The position numbers and the translations under genes were made by a program. Below, one piece after another: positions 9,121 to 16,465 of a DNA stretch of 64,000 nt. The notes below the pieces were generated by a model, which had not been told where the DNA came from, searched no databases, and saw only the letters and a list, made by a program, of their open reading frames with translations. The DNA is from Saprospiraceae bacterium (GTDB lineage Bacteria; Bacteroidota; Bacteroidia; Chitinophagales; Saprospiraceae). The stretch lies in assembly GCA_016714985.1 (NCBI GenBank), contig JADKBS010000026.1:100241-164240 (forward strand), read 5' to 3'. The stretch's first letter is position 1. Each line of letters begins with the position of its first letter.

Positions 9121-10065
9121 ATGGATATCCCTCCAAATTTGATTGAAAAATTACTCCTACACGAGGCCCGAATGGAAGTATTGGTGGCAGAGCTGCTTGA
9201 TAGCAAACTGTTGGAGCCATCCTCGCTATTGATTAGGGCGCGCAGCACTTTCCGCCGCGGGTACAGCCGCGATATCATGGGGGCCGAGTTGATTCCACCT
9301 CCCAAAAATGCCACAAAGACGGCTCCTACACTAGCCTTGGATCTGAGCAGGGACGGGCTTTACGACCACTTACCTGAGTTTGTTTTTCATGAACCAGAAG
9401 TTCCCGTTGCCTATAAGACGCATGAACAACGCTTAAAAAAAAGCGAACAGGTACGCGATGAAGAAGTAAATTCGAGGAAGTTTTTCCTTCCTTTTGAACA
9501 AGAGTTTTTCAGGAAAAAAATTCAAGTTGAACTACTGGAGCGAAAATTAATCTCCATTAACAGCAGCCCCATACAAGAGGAAGTTTTTGAAAAGTTCTGG
9601 ACATCAGTTTCAGGGGTTGAACCACCACAAAGGGCCATGCTTTTCTACTTGCTACCGCTAGTCCATAAAATTGTAGGCAATATGGCACTGATGCAGTCTT
9701 GCTTCGAGGTGGTACTGAAAGAGAAGGTGACCTTGCGAAAGAAAAAAATGCCCCAAGCTGATTTTGACCGCTGCCATGCGCCGCAGTTGGGTGAAGCAGC
9801 CTTAGGTGCAGATTTCATCGTGGGTGGCTCCACCGAGAACGAACTCTCCATGCTGGAGGTTAGCATTGGCCCATTGGAGCTAACTTCCATGCCAGATTAT
9901 ATTGAAAATGGTAAAAAACACCAGCTTCTAACCATACTTTATGACTATTTTGTGCCATTGGAACTCGATGTGGAAACGAAGATATTGCTGGAGGAAGCAG
10001 CCAACGGTTTCACGATTTCAGCAGCGGCAGGCACCGGTCGCCTTGGTTTTTCCACCTTTGTTTGA
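9121..10065 (+). CDS. tssG: T6SS baseplate protein TssG
   Basis: This 314-residue protein is assigned to TssG of the subtype-iii system by its position directly after tssF, by its length, and by its C-terminal half (EELSM-like and PDYIENGKKHQLLTILYDYFVP segments), which resembles Bacteroidota TssG. The protein is cytoplasmic and has no catalytic motif. With TssE and TssF it would complete the baseplate wedge. The primary sequence is poorly conserved in this family, so the call rests strongly on synteny. Confidence 0.82.
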   Translation: MDIPPNLIEKLLLHEARMEVLVAELLDSKLLEPSSLLIRARSTFRRGYSRDIMGAELIPPPKNATKTAPTLALDLSRDGLYDHLPEFVFHEPEVPVAYKTHEQRLKKSEQVRDEEVNSRKFFLPFEQEFFRKKIQVELLERKLISINSSPIQEEVFEKFWTSVSGVEPPQRAMLFYLLPLVHKIVGNMALMQSCFEVVLKEKVTLRKKKMPQADFDRCHAPQLGEAALGADFIVGGSTENELSMLEVSIGPLELTSMPDYIENGKKHQLLTILYDYFVPLELDVETKILLEEAANGFTISAAAGTGRLGFSTFV

Positions 10066-10089
10066 CAATTGCATTCCAAATTTCATGAA

Positions 10090-10974
10090 ATGAGCTATAA
10101 AATTTTCATCACCATTTTAAGCATATCAGCCCTGGTATTTTTCCTGATTATCAAGTTGACACGAGGAAAAGTCAAGGTATTTGTCAAAAAGACTAACTAC
10201 TATATCTTGGGCAGCACACTGGTTTTTGCATTGATGGGGCTTACTGGCTGGCTCCTGCGGGAACCTGCAGCTATCCGGCCACCATATCTGTTTATGATTT
10301 TACAGCTTGCTGCACTAGGCTTGGGTATCCTGCATGCAAGGATTTTCTTTGACGTAAATACTTGGGCCAACCGCTACGGCGGCAAGCTCGAAGTTCTGTT
10401 TCACGGCTTTTTGCTTTTCAGCAGCTGTGTAGTCTTTTTTTCTGTTTTCCATTTTTTTGAAAAAGCAGGTCCAGACCTATCAGCCAACCATGCCGCTAAT
10501 TTTTGCCTGGCTTTTACCTTATTTCCTTTGCCGCTTCTTTGCGTGAAGTTATGGGATTTTTGGCTGGCAATACCTGAAAGAGAAATACCAAAAGGCTGGA
10601 CGCTGCCCATCGGGCAACCCCTACCTTCTATGCTTCCCGGCAACTCCATTCACCTGACTTTGTTGGTAACAGAGTCATTCCAATCCAAAGTTGTGGTGGA
10701 GTTAAAAGCTATTGCCCCCGTTGAGCGCACATTAGGTGAAGTTTTTTATTACCTGCTTTATCGTTACAACACCGAAAAAAAACCGCGCAACAAAGTTGAA
10801 ATCGCCGAAGAAAACTCCCGTGACAAAGTCTATGAATGGCAATTTTTCAAAATGGTGAAGCATTGGTGGTGGATGAAGCGCCATTACTACAAACCCGACA
10901 TTCCCCTCAACCGCCAAGGCATCCATAGCGGAGACTCCATCATTGTAGGCAGGATGAGGCGCTGGCGCAGTTAG
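10090..10974 (+). CDS. tssN: T6SS-iii membrane protein TssN
   Basis: This 294-residue inner-membrane protein has about five hydrophobic segments (roughly residues 5-22, 38-57, 68-88, 105-125 and 132-152) followed by a cytosolic domain of about 130 residues. The tail (LNRQGIHSGDSIIVGRMRRWRS) contains a ubiquitin-like/FHA-like GIHSGDSIIVG phrase. T6SS-iii lacks TssJ/L/M and is known to use TssN-TssR instead, which fits a polytopic protein between tssG and tssK. An upstream in-frame TTG at 10069 exists, but ATG 10090 begins immediately before the first membrane segment and is preferred. Confidence 0.8.
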   Translation: MSYKIFITILSISALVFFLIIKLTRGKVKVFVKKTNYYILGSTLVFALMGLTGWLLREPAAIRPPYLFMILQLAALGLGILHARIFFDVNTWANRYGGKLEVLFHGFLLFSSCVVFFSVFHFFEKAGPDLSANHAANFCLAFTLFPLPLLCVKLWDFWLAIPEREIPKGWTLPIGQPLPSMLPGNSIHLTLLVTESFQSKVVVELKAIAPVERTLGEVFYYLLYRYNTEKKPRNKVEIAEENSRDKVYEWQFFKMVKHWWWMKRHYYKPDIPLNRQGIHSGDSIIVGRMRRWRS

Positions 10975-11056
10975 AATGACAGAGGATGTTTGAAACTTTA
11001 GGCCCAAATGCATTGATAAAAACCACGTAGAGGTAAACCTAAAAATGTTATTTAAA

Positions 11057-12274
11057 ATGAGTGAGCGAATTAAATACAATGCCGTAAATTGGGTGGATGG
11101 CATGAAGATTTCTAAAACGGAATTCATACAACTCGAAAACTTCCTGTTGGACCAAATCCGGGATGGCAACAGCCTCTTGTTGAATGATTTCAATTTCGGA
11201 ATGCTCCCATCGCATGAGCCGGGCAGAGAGTCGGTTAGCTTGAGCGTTAACAGCGAACGAGTGGAGATTTACCAATGCAGGGCATTAACACGGGCGGGCG
11301 CGCGTATTGAGGTGGTTGACATATCCATACCGGCCCTCCAGCAGCCTATGCAAATTTTGTTAGGTGGCTATGACACCTCGCGTGTGGGAGAGTGGTATAT
11401 TGTCATAAAGGTAAACCCCTTTGTTCGTCTTCCTTACGGACAACCCGCTCCTGACTCACAGCCCTTACGCCACTTGAATGCCATCTCGCAATATACCCTA
11501 GAAATTGTGCCGGGCGATCAAATACAGTCCCCTATGTTCGCTGCTTTATGCCTCCCTGTGGCAAAAATAAAAAGTGGGCACAGCGGTATCGAGCAGGTTA
11601 AAAACTATATCCCTCCCTACTCTACCATTAGTGCTAGCCTTGAATTGCTCAAAATCCACAAACTGTTAGAGGATGACTTGATAAAAACGGAAAGGGCCGC
11701 AGTGAACATACTGAGGAAGCTAACCCGGAAAAAGGAAGCTGAACCATCCAATGTGTTGGCACAAGACCTTTATTTATTTGCAAATAACCTAGTTAATTTC
11801 ATCACTTCAAATCTAGATAGCTTTCGTTTATTGGTACCCCAACAGCCTCCTGTTTACCTTGCCACATGGTTCATGCAGTTGTCAAGAGTGGTTTCAGTAT
11901 CCATGAGATTATTGAAGGAAAAGGACGGCCTGTTGAATTACTTCCAAAACTACATCGGTGAATTTTCGCCTGCCGCCTTCGAGGCAACCTATGACGGCAT
12001 GGGCACGCTGCTGTACAACCATTTTGAAATACGGAGCATGACTGATAGAGCACTACAATTCAGCGCTTACTTAGCAGACCTCTTGTACAGGCTTGAAAGC
12101 CTTGATTATGAAAAACTGGTGAAATTCGACCCAATGACGGGTTGGGGAAGAAAAAACGAACCTTTGCCTTCGGACAAAAAAGGAGGAATTGGGAAAATTG
12201 TCATTAACAACAGAACTGGGGAAGAACAGCAGCGTCCAGGAGAGGATTTTGGGTCAGATGCCTGGTTCAGGTAA
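11057..12274 (+). CDS. tssK: T6SS baseplate/membrane connector TssK
   Basis: This roughly 405-residue TssK-like protein connects the baseplate to the membrane complex. It begins MSERIKYNAVNWVDGMKISKTEF, the pattern of Bacteroidota TssK (VNW-DGM), and continues with NDFNFGMLPS and AGARIEVV. ATG 11057 is preferred over ATG 11045 because the conserved N-terminus starts there. It is the last T6SS gene on this strand. TssO, TssP, TssQ and TssR are absent between clpV and here, so they must lie upstream of the window or elsewhere. The stop lies 12 bp from the convergent M23 gene. Confidence 0.85.
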   Translation: MSERIKYNAVNWVDGMKISKTEFIQLENFLLDQIRDGNSLLLNDFNFGMLPSHEPGRESVSLSVNSERVEIYQCRALTRAGARIEVVDISIPALQQPMQILLGGYDTSRVGEWYIVIKVNPFVRLPYGQPAPDSQPLRHLNAISQYTLEIVPGDQIQSPMFAALCLPVAKIKSGHSGIEQVKNYIPPYSTISASLELLKIHKLLEDDLIKTERAAVNILRKLTRKKEAEPSNVLAQDLYLFANNLVNFITSNLDSFRLLVPQQPPVYLATWFMQLSRVVSVSMRLLKEKDGLLNYFQNYIGEFSPAAFEATYDGMGTLLYNHFEIRSMTDRALQFSAYLADLLYRLESLDYEKLVKFDPMTGWGRKNEPLPSDKKGGIGKIVINNRTGEEQQRPGEDFGSDAWFR

Positions 12275-12286
12275 TTAAGCCTAACC

Positions 12287-13651
12287 CTAATTTCTTCCGG
12301 AATAAGTTATGTCTTTCAATTGTTTCAGGAATTCAGATTTCTTTTCTAGAAACTGTTCTTCCTCTTGCAGGTTCAGTTCTTCAGGCTTGTTTAAGTTTTC
12401 TTTCAGGTGGTCTACCTGCTTTCCATTTTTCCAAAACCGAAAGCATACGTGAGGTCCTGTGGCCAAGCCGGTCTCGCCTACAAATCCAATCACCTGTCCT
12501 TGCCTAACCTGGACTCCCGCCGTTATCCCATCAGCAAAGTTGTTCATGTGCAGGTATTGGGACTCATAGACTTTGTCGTGCCTGATTTTCACGTAATTCC
12601 CATTGTTGGAAGTGAAAGTGGCCACCTCTACTGTCCCATCCGACACTGCATAGATAGGGTCGCCCTTGGGCGCAGCATAGTCGGTTCCAAAATGTGGCCG
12701 CACTTCATTCAATACTGGATGTAACCTATTCAGGTCGTATCCAGATGATATTCTCCCATATTTTACTGGTGATTTTAGATAAGTGCGCCGTACTGAGCGG
12801 CCAAACTCATCCAAGTACTTCTCCCCATCTTTCTCTCCCATAAGAAAAGCGTAATACTGCCCTTGTTGTGTATCGAACATGATAGCCTGCAATTGGCCAA
12901 CTCCTGTTGCCACACCACCAGTAATGACTTCATCAAAAATAATCTTGAACCTATCTCCGGGCTGCAGATGGTAAAAATCCACTGACCACTTCATCGCGTC
13001 TTCCATCTGTTCTATTAGGCGCGGATTGAGGTGGTTATTATACAGGGCATCCCAAAGTGTATTTTTAAGTACAATACCAGCACCTGCTGTTTTACGTTCC
13101 ACTACCTGAAGGTGTAATTTTACCAGCGGTTGGGGAAATGGATGGATATAGACCAGCGTATCAGGACTTTTTTCATAAATAAAAAAAAAGGGTTCATTTA
13201 CACCCGGCTTTGGCTTAAGCCTACGGATTTCATGGCCTTGCCTCAATAGTGTCAATTGCATTTTATCGGCCTGCTCCAGTAGATTGGCAATCGTACCCGT
13301 TTTCAGTTGATTTTCCTTCAAAAAATTGTTGAGCGTAATATTTTCCCTAAAAATATCTATTTCAGTTTCATATTGTGACAAATCTATTTCAGTCGCTGCT
13401 CTCTGGCTTCCTCCCTTTGTATTCTTTGAAGGAATGTTTTTGTCTAGCACCTTTACGTTTTCTTCAAAAAACAATACAAACACAAGCAATGCGAAGATTA
13501 TCAAGAAAAGCCAATATTTTTTATTTTTTATTACCTTCCCTTTAGATGGAAGGAAAGCATATTTATCTTTACCACTTTGAGATGGTAAAGATGGCATTCC
13601 TAATGCGTTTGCCCTATTTTTAATAACTATTTTGGACTTATTGTGTCTCAC
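12287..13651 (-). CDS. Membrane-anchored M23/LytM-family peptidase
   Basis: This 454-residue protein has one transmembrane helix near residues 46-62 (YWLFLIIFALLVFVLFF). A periplasmic region follows with an OapA/LysM-like segment around residues 95-160, and a C-terminal LytM domain from about residue 300. The motif HFGTDYAAPKGDPIYA supplies the usual HxxxD zinc ligands, and YLHM supplies the conserved His. The last motif reads GPHVCFRFWKNG, with Cys where most M23 enzymes have the second zinc-binding His; I recall this variant as common in Bacteroidota. It probably cuts peptidoglycan cross-links in cell-wall remodelling. It converges on tssK and could open the wall for T6SS assembly, but that is inference only. 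Confidence 0.85.
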   Translation of the reverse strand: MRHNKSKIVIKNRANALGMPSLPSQSGKDKYAFLPSKGKVIKNKKYWLFLIIFALLVFVLFFEENVKVLDKNIPSKNTKGGSQRAATEIDLSQYETEIDIFRENITLNNFLKENQLKTGTIANLLEQADKMQLTLLRQGHEIRRLKPKPGVNEPFFFIYEKSPDTLVYIHPFPQPLVKLHLQVVERKTAGAGIVLKNTLWDALYNNHLNPRLIEQMEDAMKWSVDFYHLQPGDRFKIIFDEVITGGVATGVGQLQAIMFDTQQGQYYAFLMGEKDGEKYLDEFGRSVRRTYLKSPVKYGRISSGYDLNRLHPVLNEVRPHFGTDYAAPKGDPIYAVSDGTVEVATFTSNNGNYVKIRHDKVYESQYLHMNNFADGITAGVQVRQGQVIGFVGETGLATGPHVCFRFWKNGKQVDHLKENLNKPEELNLQEEEQFLEKKSEFLKQLKDITYSGRN

Positions 13652-14230
13652 AAACTTTGTTGTATTTCTACTGAATGTGGTTATAAAATTAAAAACTAGT
13701 GCCGAGCAGTAATTTTTATTTACGTAAGGTGCTATTGCATAAATCTGATTTTGTTTGACGGACTGCTGTTTTTTATACTGTCATTTTTTTGATCACCACT
13801 ATCTTGAAGAAATTGGCAAATTATCGTGAGCCAAACAATATTGGCTATTCAAACAATGTATTTTCAAAATCAAGAAACTAGTTTCTATCAACACAAAGAT
13901 AAGAGAGAACTATTAATCATCCTCTAAAAAATACAAGGAAAATTTCAAATTCCAAATAAGCGATTCAAGGGTATTCTAATGAAATTCCAACGACATGCAG
14001 ACAGATTTAGATCGCCCGAAAATCGTCCTAAGCATAGCTGTCATATTTACAGGTTTATACAAGTACAAAACCGCTGTTATCAATGATCCAAGCCCTATTT
14101 GTGAGGACCGCAAATCAGACACTAATAAGTAGTATTTCTTCCAGGCTCAATTATGATTTCAAGTTGCTACCAAAGTGTTAGCAACCCGGACAAGACGGTG
14201 TTGCCTCCCTGTCTGATATTATGCAGGAAT
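13652..14230. other. AT-rich intergenic stretch with no supported gene
   Basis: About 580 bp upstream of the M23 gene carry only short, codon-biased-poor reading frames on both strands. The promoter of the M23 gene must lie at the left edge, but I do not see a convincing -7 box. Everything to the right as far as the GntR gene looks like decaying DNA. Confidence 0.5.
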
Positions 14231-14279
14231 TCAAAGAATACCAAGTAAAAGGGTAGGCGCGCTCTTGACAGATGACCCG

Positions 14280-14640
14280 CTATGGCCTACAGGACCGGAG
14301 CTGCGACCAAAAGCCTTCCATGGTGTTGACCAGCCGTCGCCGTCCTCCTCCCTGACGTACTCCCTTTGGTCTTGATTGACCGTTTTGTGCTCGTAAAGAC
14401 TTGACAACCAATCGTATATGTTGTATTCGTCCGTAAAAACCTTTCCCGATAGGATGATTACGCTGCTTCCACACAAAATCATGCCCAGCGCCGGCACTTT
14501 GTCATCTTGGGCCGTGACCCGCCCCCGCTTGCCCATCAGTCGGCGACGGTGCCCCTTGCGATCCCTTTTTACGGCCTCGGGATGCCCTTTGTGCTAAAGC
14601 TCTTCAACCTCGACTTCGCCATCCAGCGCTTCTTGAGGAC
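14280..14640 (-). pseudogene. Remnant of an IS1595-family (ISXO2-like) DDE transposase
   Basis: Reading leftwards from 14640, one frame gives LDGEVEVEEL, a stop, then a basic stretch, then KVPALGMI, VFTDEYNIYDWLSSLYEHKTVN and EYVREE. A neighbouring frame supplies VNTMEGFWSQLRS. These match in order the ISXO2-type signatures GEVEVDET, TPVFGM, YTDEY-x-Y, HKTVNH-x-x-YVRG and HTNTIEGFWS. The first catalytic Asp context is altered, there is an internal stop, and a frameshift precedes the EGFW block, so it is dead. I could not find clear terminal inverted repeats. Confidence 0.7.
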
Positions 14641-15063
14641 GTTTCTCGTAAACACCCTCCCCTAAGAGGCTCGTCATGACATGGCAGCAGAACACCCCTA
14701 CAGACCAGCGCAGTTCACTGATTTTCTCCTAACTCAGGCGGTCATCCAGTACGTATTGAATTCTAAAGTAGTGGCGCCATCCACCAAAGGTAGTCACCAA
14801 CTTGAAATCATAATTGAGCCAAAAAATTTGCCTACAATGTTGACGCTCAACGTCGAAGTTGGGTTCTTAGGCAAACTCATCTCATTGATTCGCTAAAGAG
14901 TATTCGCAATGAAATCCAGCTTGATTCACGGAGCCTTTCTTACTTGGGCAAATTTGTCAATTGTCGCCCAGCCCTAAATACCCATTTCACTTCAACAAGA
15001 AATGAACGCATGGGTCAATTACGCAATCGCACCGGCCTATTACAGCTGAGTCCCCTGTTTTGA

Positions 15064-15216
15064 TTGGACGAGCCACCCTGTGCCCTTGCTGATATTGACG
15101 AGGATGGAGACTACGACCTGTTCATTAGAACGAAAGATGGCAGGATTAACAACCAAAAAAGCACAGGCGCAGCATCCGTTGCAGGAGCACCGTCTCTGCT
15201 TTTTGAACAGAATTAA
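15064..15216 (+). pseudogene. FG-GAP/VCBS repeat gene fragment
   Basis: A short open stretch reads ALADIDEDGDYDLFI followed by an ordinary-looking tail ending SLLFEQN and a stop. ADIDxDGDxDLFI is the calcium-binding FG-GAP/VCBS blade motif, also seen repeatedly in the intact-length protein at 28.5-32 kb. Nothing upstream in frame gives a start, and a stop lies a few codons before, so it is a scrap of a larger surface protein gene. Confidence 0.6.
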
Positions 15217-15399
15217 ATGGGAGAGAGGCTGCTGTGGTGCGTTGGGGGTGGCAATCAGTTTGAAAGAAGGTAGGTGGGGTTTTGGGAAAGCCCCTCAGGT
15301 TGCCAAACTATCCAAGACGCTTAGGTTCAGGTTTGAACTTTCTATTAATATGTAAAGGAGGAGAGTATATAATGGTTGACTATCAAAATGGAGCAATTA

Positions 15400-15555
15400 T
15401 CAACCGTTGTAAGCATTTTTCAATAACATTATCTGTTCCTCGTTAGCTGCACATATAGTAGAAAATGCTCCTTTTTCCAAGTCCACAATCTTAGCTTTGA
15501 CCATTTCCCTCAGGATGCGCTCGTGGCGGAAGTCCTCGATGGTGAAGGGAAAGAT
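15400..15555 (-). pseudogene. C-terminal fragment of a second repA
   Basis: The minus strand encodes 51 residues plus a stop, including FTIEDFRHERILREMVKAKI and VDLEKGAFST. This aligns without gaps to the C-terminus of the complete RepA at 46972-48408 (LTIEDFRQERILREMVKAKI then VELERDNFSP), diverging only over the last 20 residues. The upstream part of the gene is missing. The fragment has the same orientation as the full repA, 31.5 kb away, and the PUL lies between the two. Confidence 0.85.
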
Positions 15556-15655
15556 GGCGGGTTATTCCGTTTATTAAACACAAAACTCATCCTACTTGTG
15601 CGTTCAGCTTTTTCCCAAAAAATAATCCAAAAAATACCGCTTTCAAAAAAATAAC

Positions 15656-15663
15656 TACCTTCG
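15656..15663 (+). promoter_or_regulatory. Probable -7 box of the gntR-sus operon
   Basis: TACCTTCG matches the Bacteroidota -7 consensus TAnnTTTG at 7 of 8 positions and is followed by C, as in many related promoters. It lies 22 bp upstream of the TTG start of the regulator, with an A/T-rich run upstream. No perfect -33 TTTG is present. Confidence 0.5.
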
Positions 15664-15664
15664 C

Positions 15665-15678
15665 TATGTTTAAACATA
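15665..15678. promoter_or_regulatory. 14-bp perfect palindrome, candidate GntR operator
   Basis: TATGTTTAAACATA is its own reverse complement. It starts 2 bp after the -7 box, so it would cover the transcription start, and it ends 7 bp before the start codon of the GntR protein. Dimeric GntR/HutC regulators bind short palindromes and are often autoregulated, so this is the best operator candidate in the region. I found no second copy in front of susC, which is consistent with co-transcription. Confidence 0.5.
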
Positions 15679-15685
15679 CCAAGAA

Positions 15686-16417
15686 TTGCAAATCAAGATA
15701 GATACTGGAAGTAAAGCGCCATTGCACAATAAAGTGGAGCAGATGATGCGGGCGCTGATAGAGCAGCCCAGCTACCGCAATGGCGAGTTTTTGCCGAAGG
15801 AAGTGGACATTGCGGAGCAACTCGGTGTTGCCCGCAACACGGTCAGGCATGCCATCAGCAAGCTAGTCAATGAAGGTTTGTTGGTGCGCAAAAAGGGGGT
15901 CGGAACGAAAGTTGCCACGGGTCGCATACCCACACGGTTGGACAGTTGGTGGAGTTTCACCAAAGAAATGCAGGCCAAGGGCATCGAGGTGGTCAACTTT
16001 GAACTGGACGTTCAGATCGTGCCTGCAAACGAAGAAGTAGCAACGGCGATGCACATAAAAGAAGGTACAAAACTGGTTCGGCTTTCCAGGCTGAGGGGCA
16101 CCTCGGATGGGCCGAGTTTGCTGTCCGTATCGTGGTTTCACCCCCGCTTGAAAATGACGGGGTGGGAGAATTATTCAAAACCCCTTTACCAAATGCTGGA
16201 GGAAGATTTTGGCGTCATCGTCACCGTATCAAGGGAAGAAATCAGCGCCATCAGCGCCGAAGGGGTGTTGGCCGAAAAATTCGGGGTGGAAATCGGGGCG
16301 CCCATGCTTTTCCGGCAGCGCATCGTAAGCGACACCGACGGTCGGATGGTGGAGTTCAACAAGGTCTATTACAAAGGCGACGGCTTTAGTTATTCGATTG
16401 ATATTGCGAGAGGGTAA
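15686..16417 (+). CDS. GntR/HutC-family regulator with UTRA ligand domain
   Basis: This 243-residue protein has an N-terminal winged helix (residues 10-75: EQLGVARNTVRHAISKLVNE, then GLLVRKKGVGTKVA) and a C-terminal UTRA effector domain (residues 90-240: LVRLSRLRGTSDGPSLL; MLFRQRIVSDTDGRMVEFNK). UTRA proteins sense small sugars or sugar phosphates. The start is TTG; the upstream ATG at 15666 is out of frame and inside the palindrome. It lies 48 bp before susC on the same strand, so it probably controls the PUL, in place of the hybrid two-component or ECF sigma/FecR systems more common for SusCD loci. The ligand may be mannose-6-phosphate or a mannoside (inference). Confidence 0.9.
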   Translation: MQIKIDTGSKAPLHNKVEQMMRALIEQPSYRNGEFLPKEVDIAEQLGVARNTVRHAISKLVNEGLLVRKKGVGTKVATGRIPTRLDSWWSFTKEMQAKGIEVVNFELDVQIVPANEEVATAMHIKEGTKLVRLSRLRGTSDGPSLLSVSWFHPRLKMTGWENYSKPLYQMLEEDFGVIVTVSREEISAISAEGVLAEKFGVEIGAPMLFRQRIVSDTDGRMVEFNKVYYKGDGFSYSIDIARG

Positions 16418-16465
16418 GAAGTTGAAAATTGGGAAATTGAAGAATCACGACAATTGGTAAAAAAC

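Noticed and set aside
12287..13651. M23 peptidase as a T6SS effector
   Set aside because: It has a membrane anchor and a housekeeping-type domain order, lies on the opposite strand and has no immunity gene, so a cargo role is not supported.
13652..15655. tRNA or other structural RNA gene as an integration site near the repA scrap
   Set aside because: I looked for a T-loop GGTTCGAATCC-like motif and a CCA-type 3' end and saw none, here or at the RM island edge.
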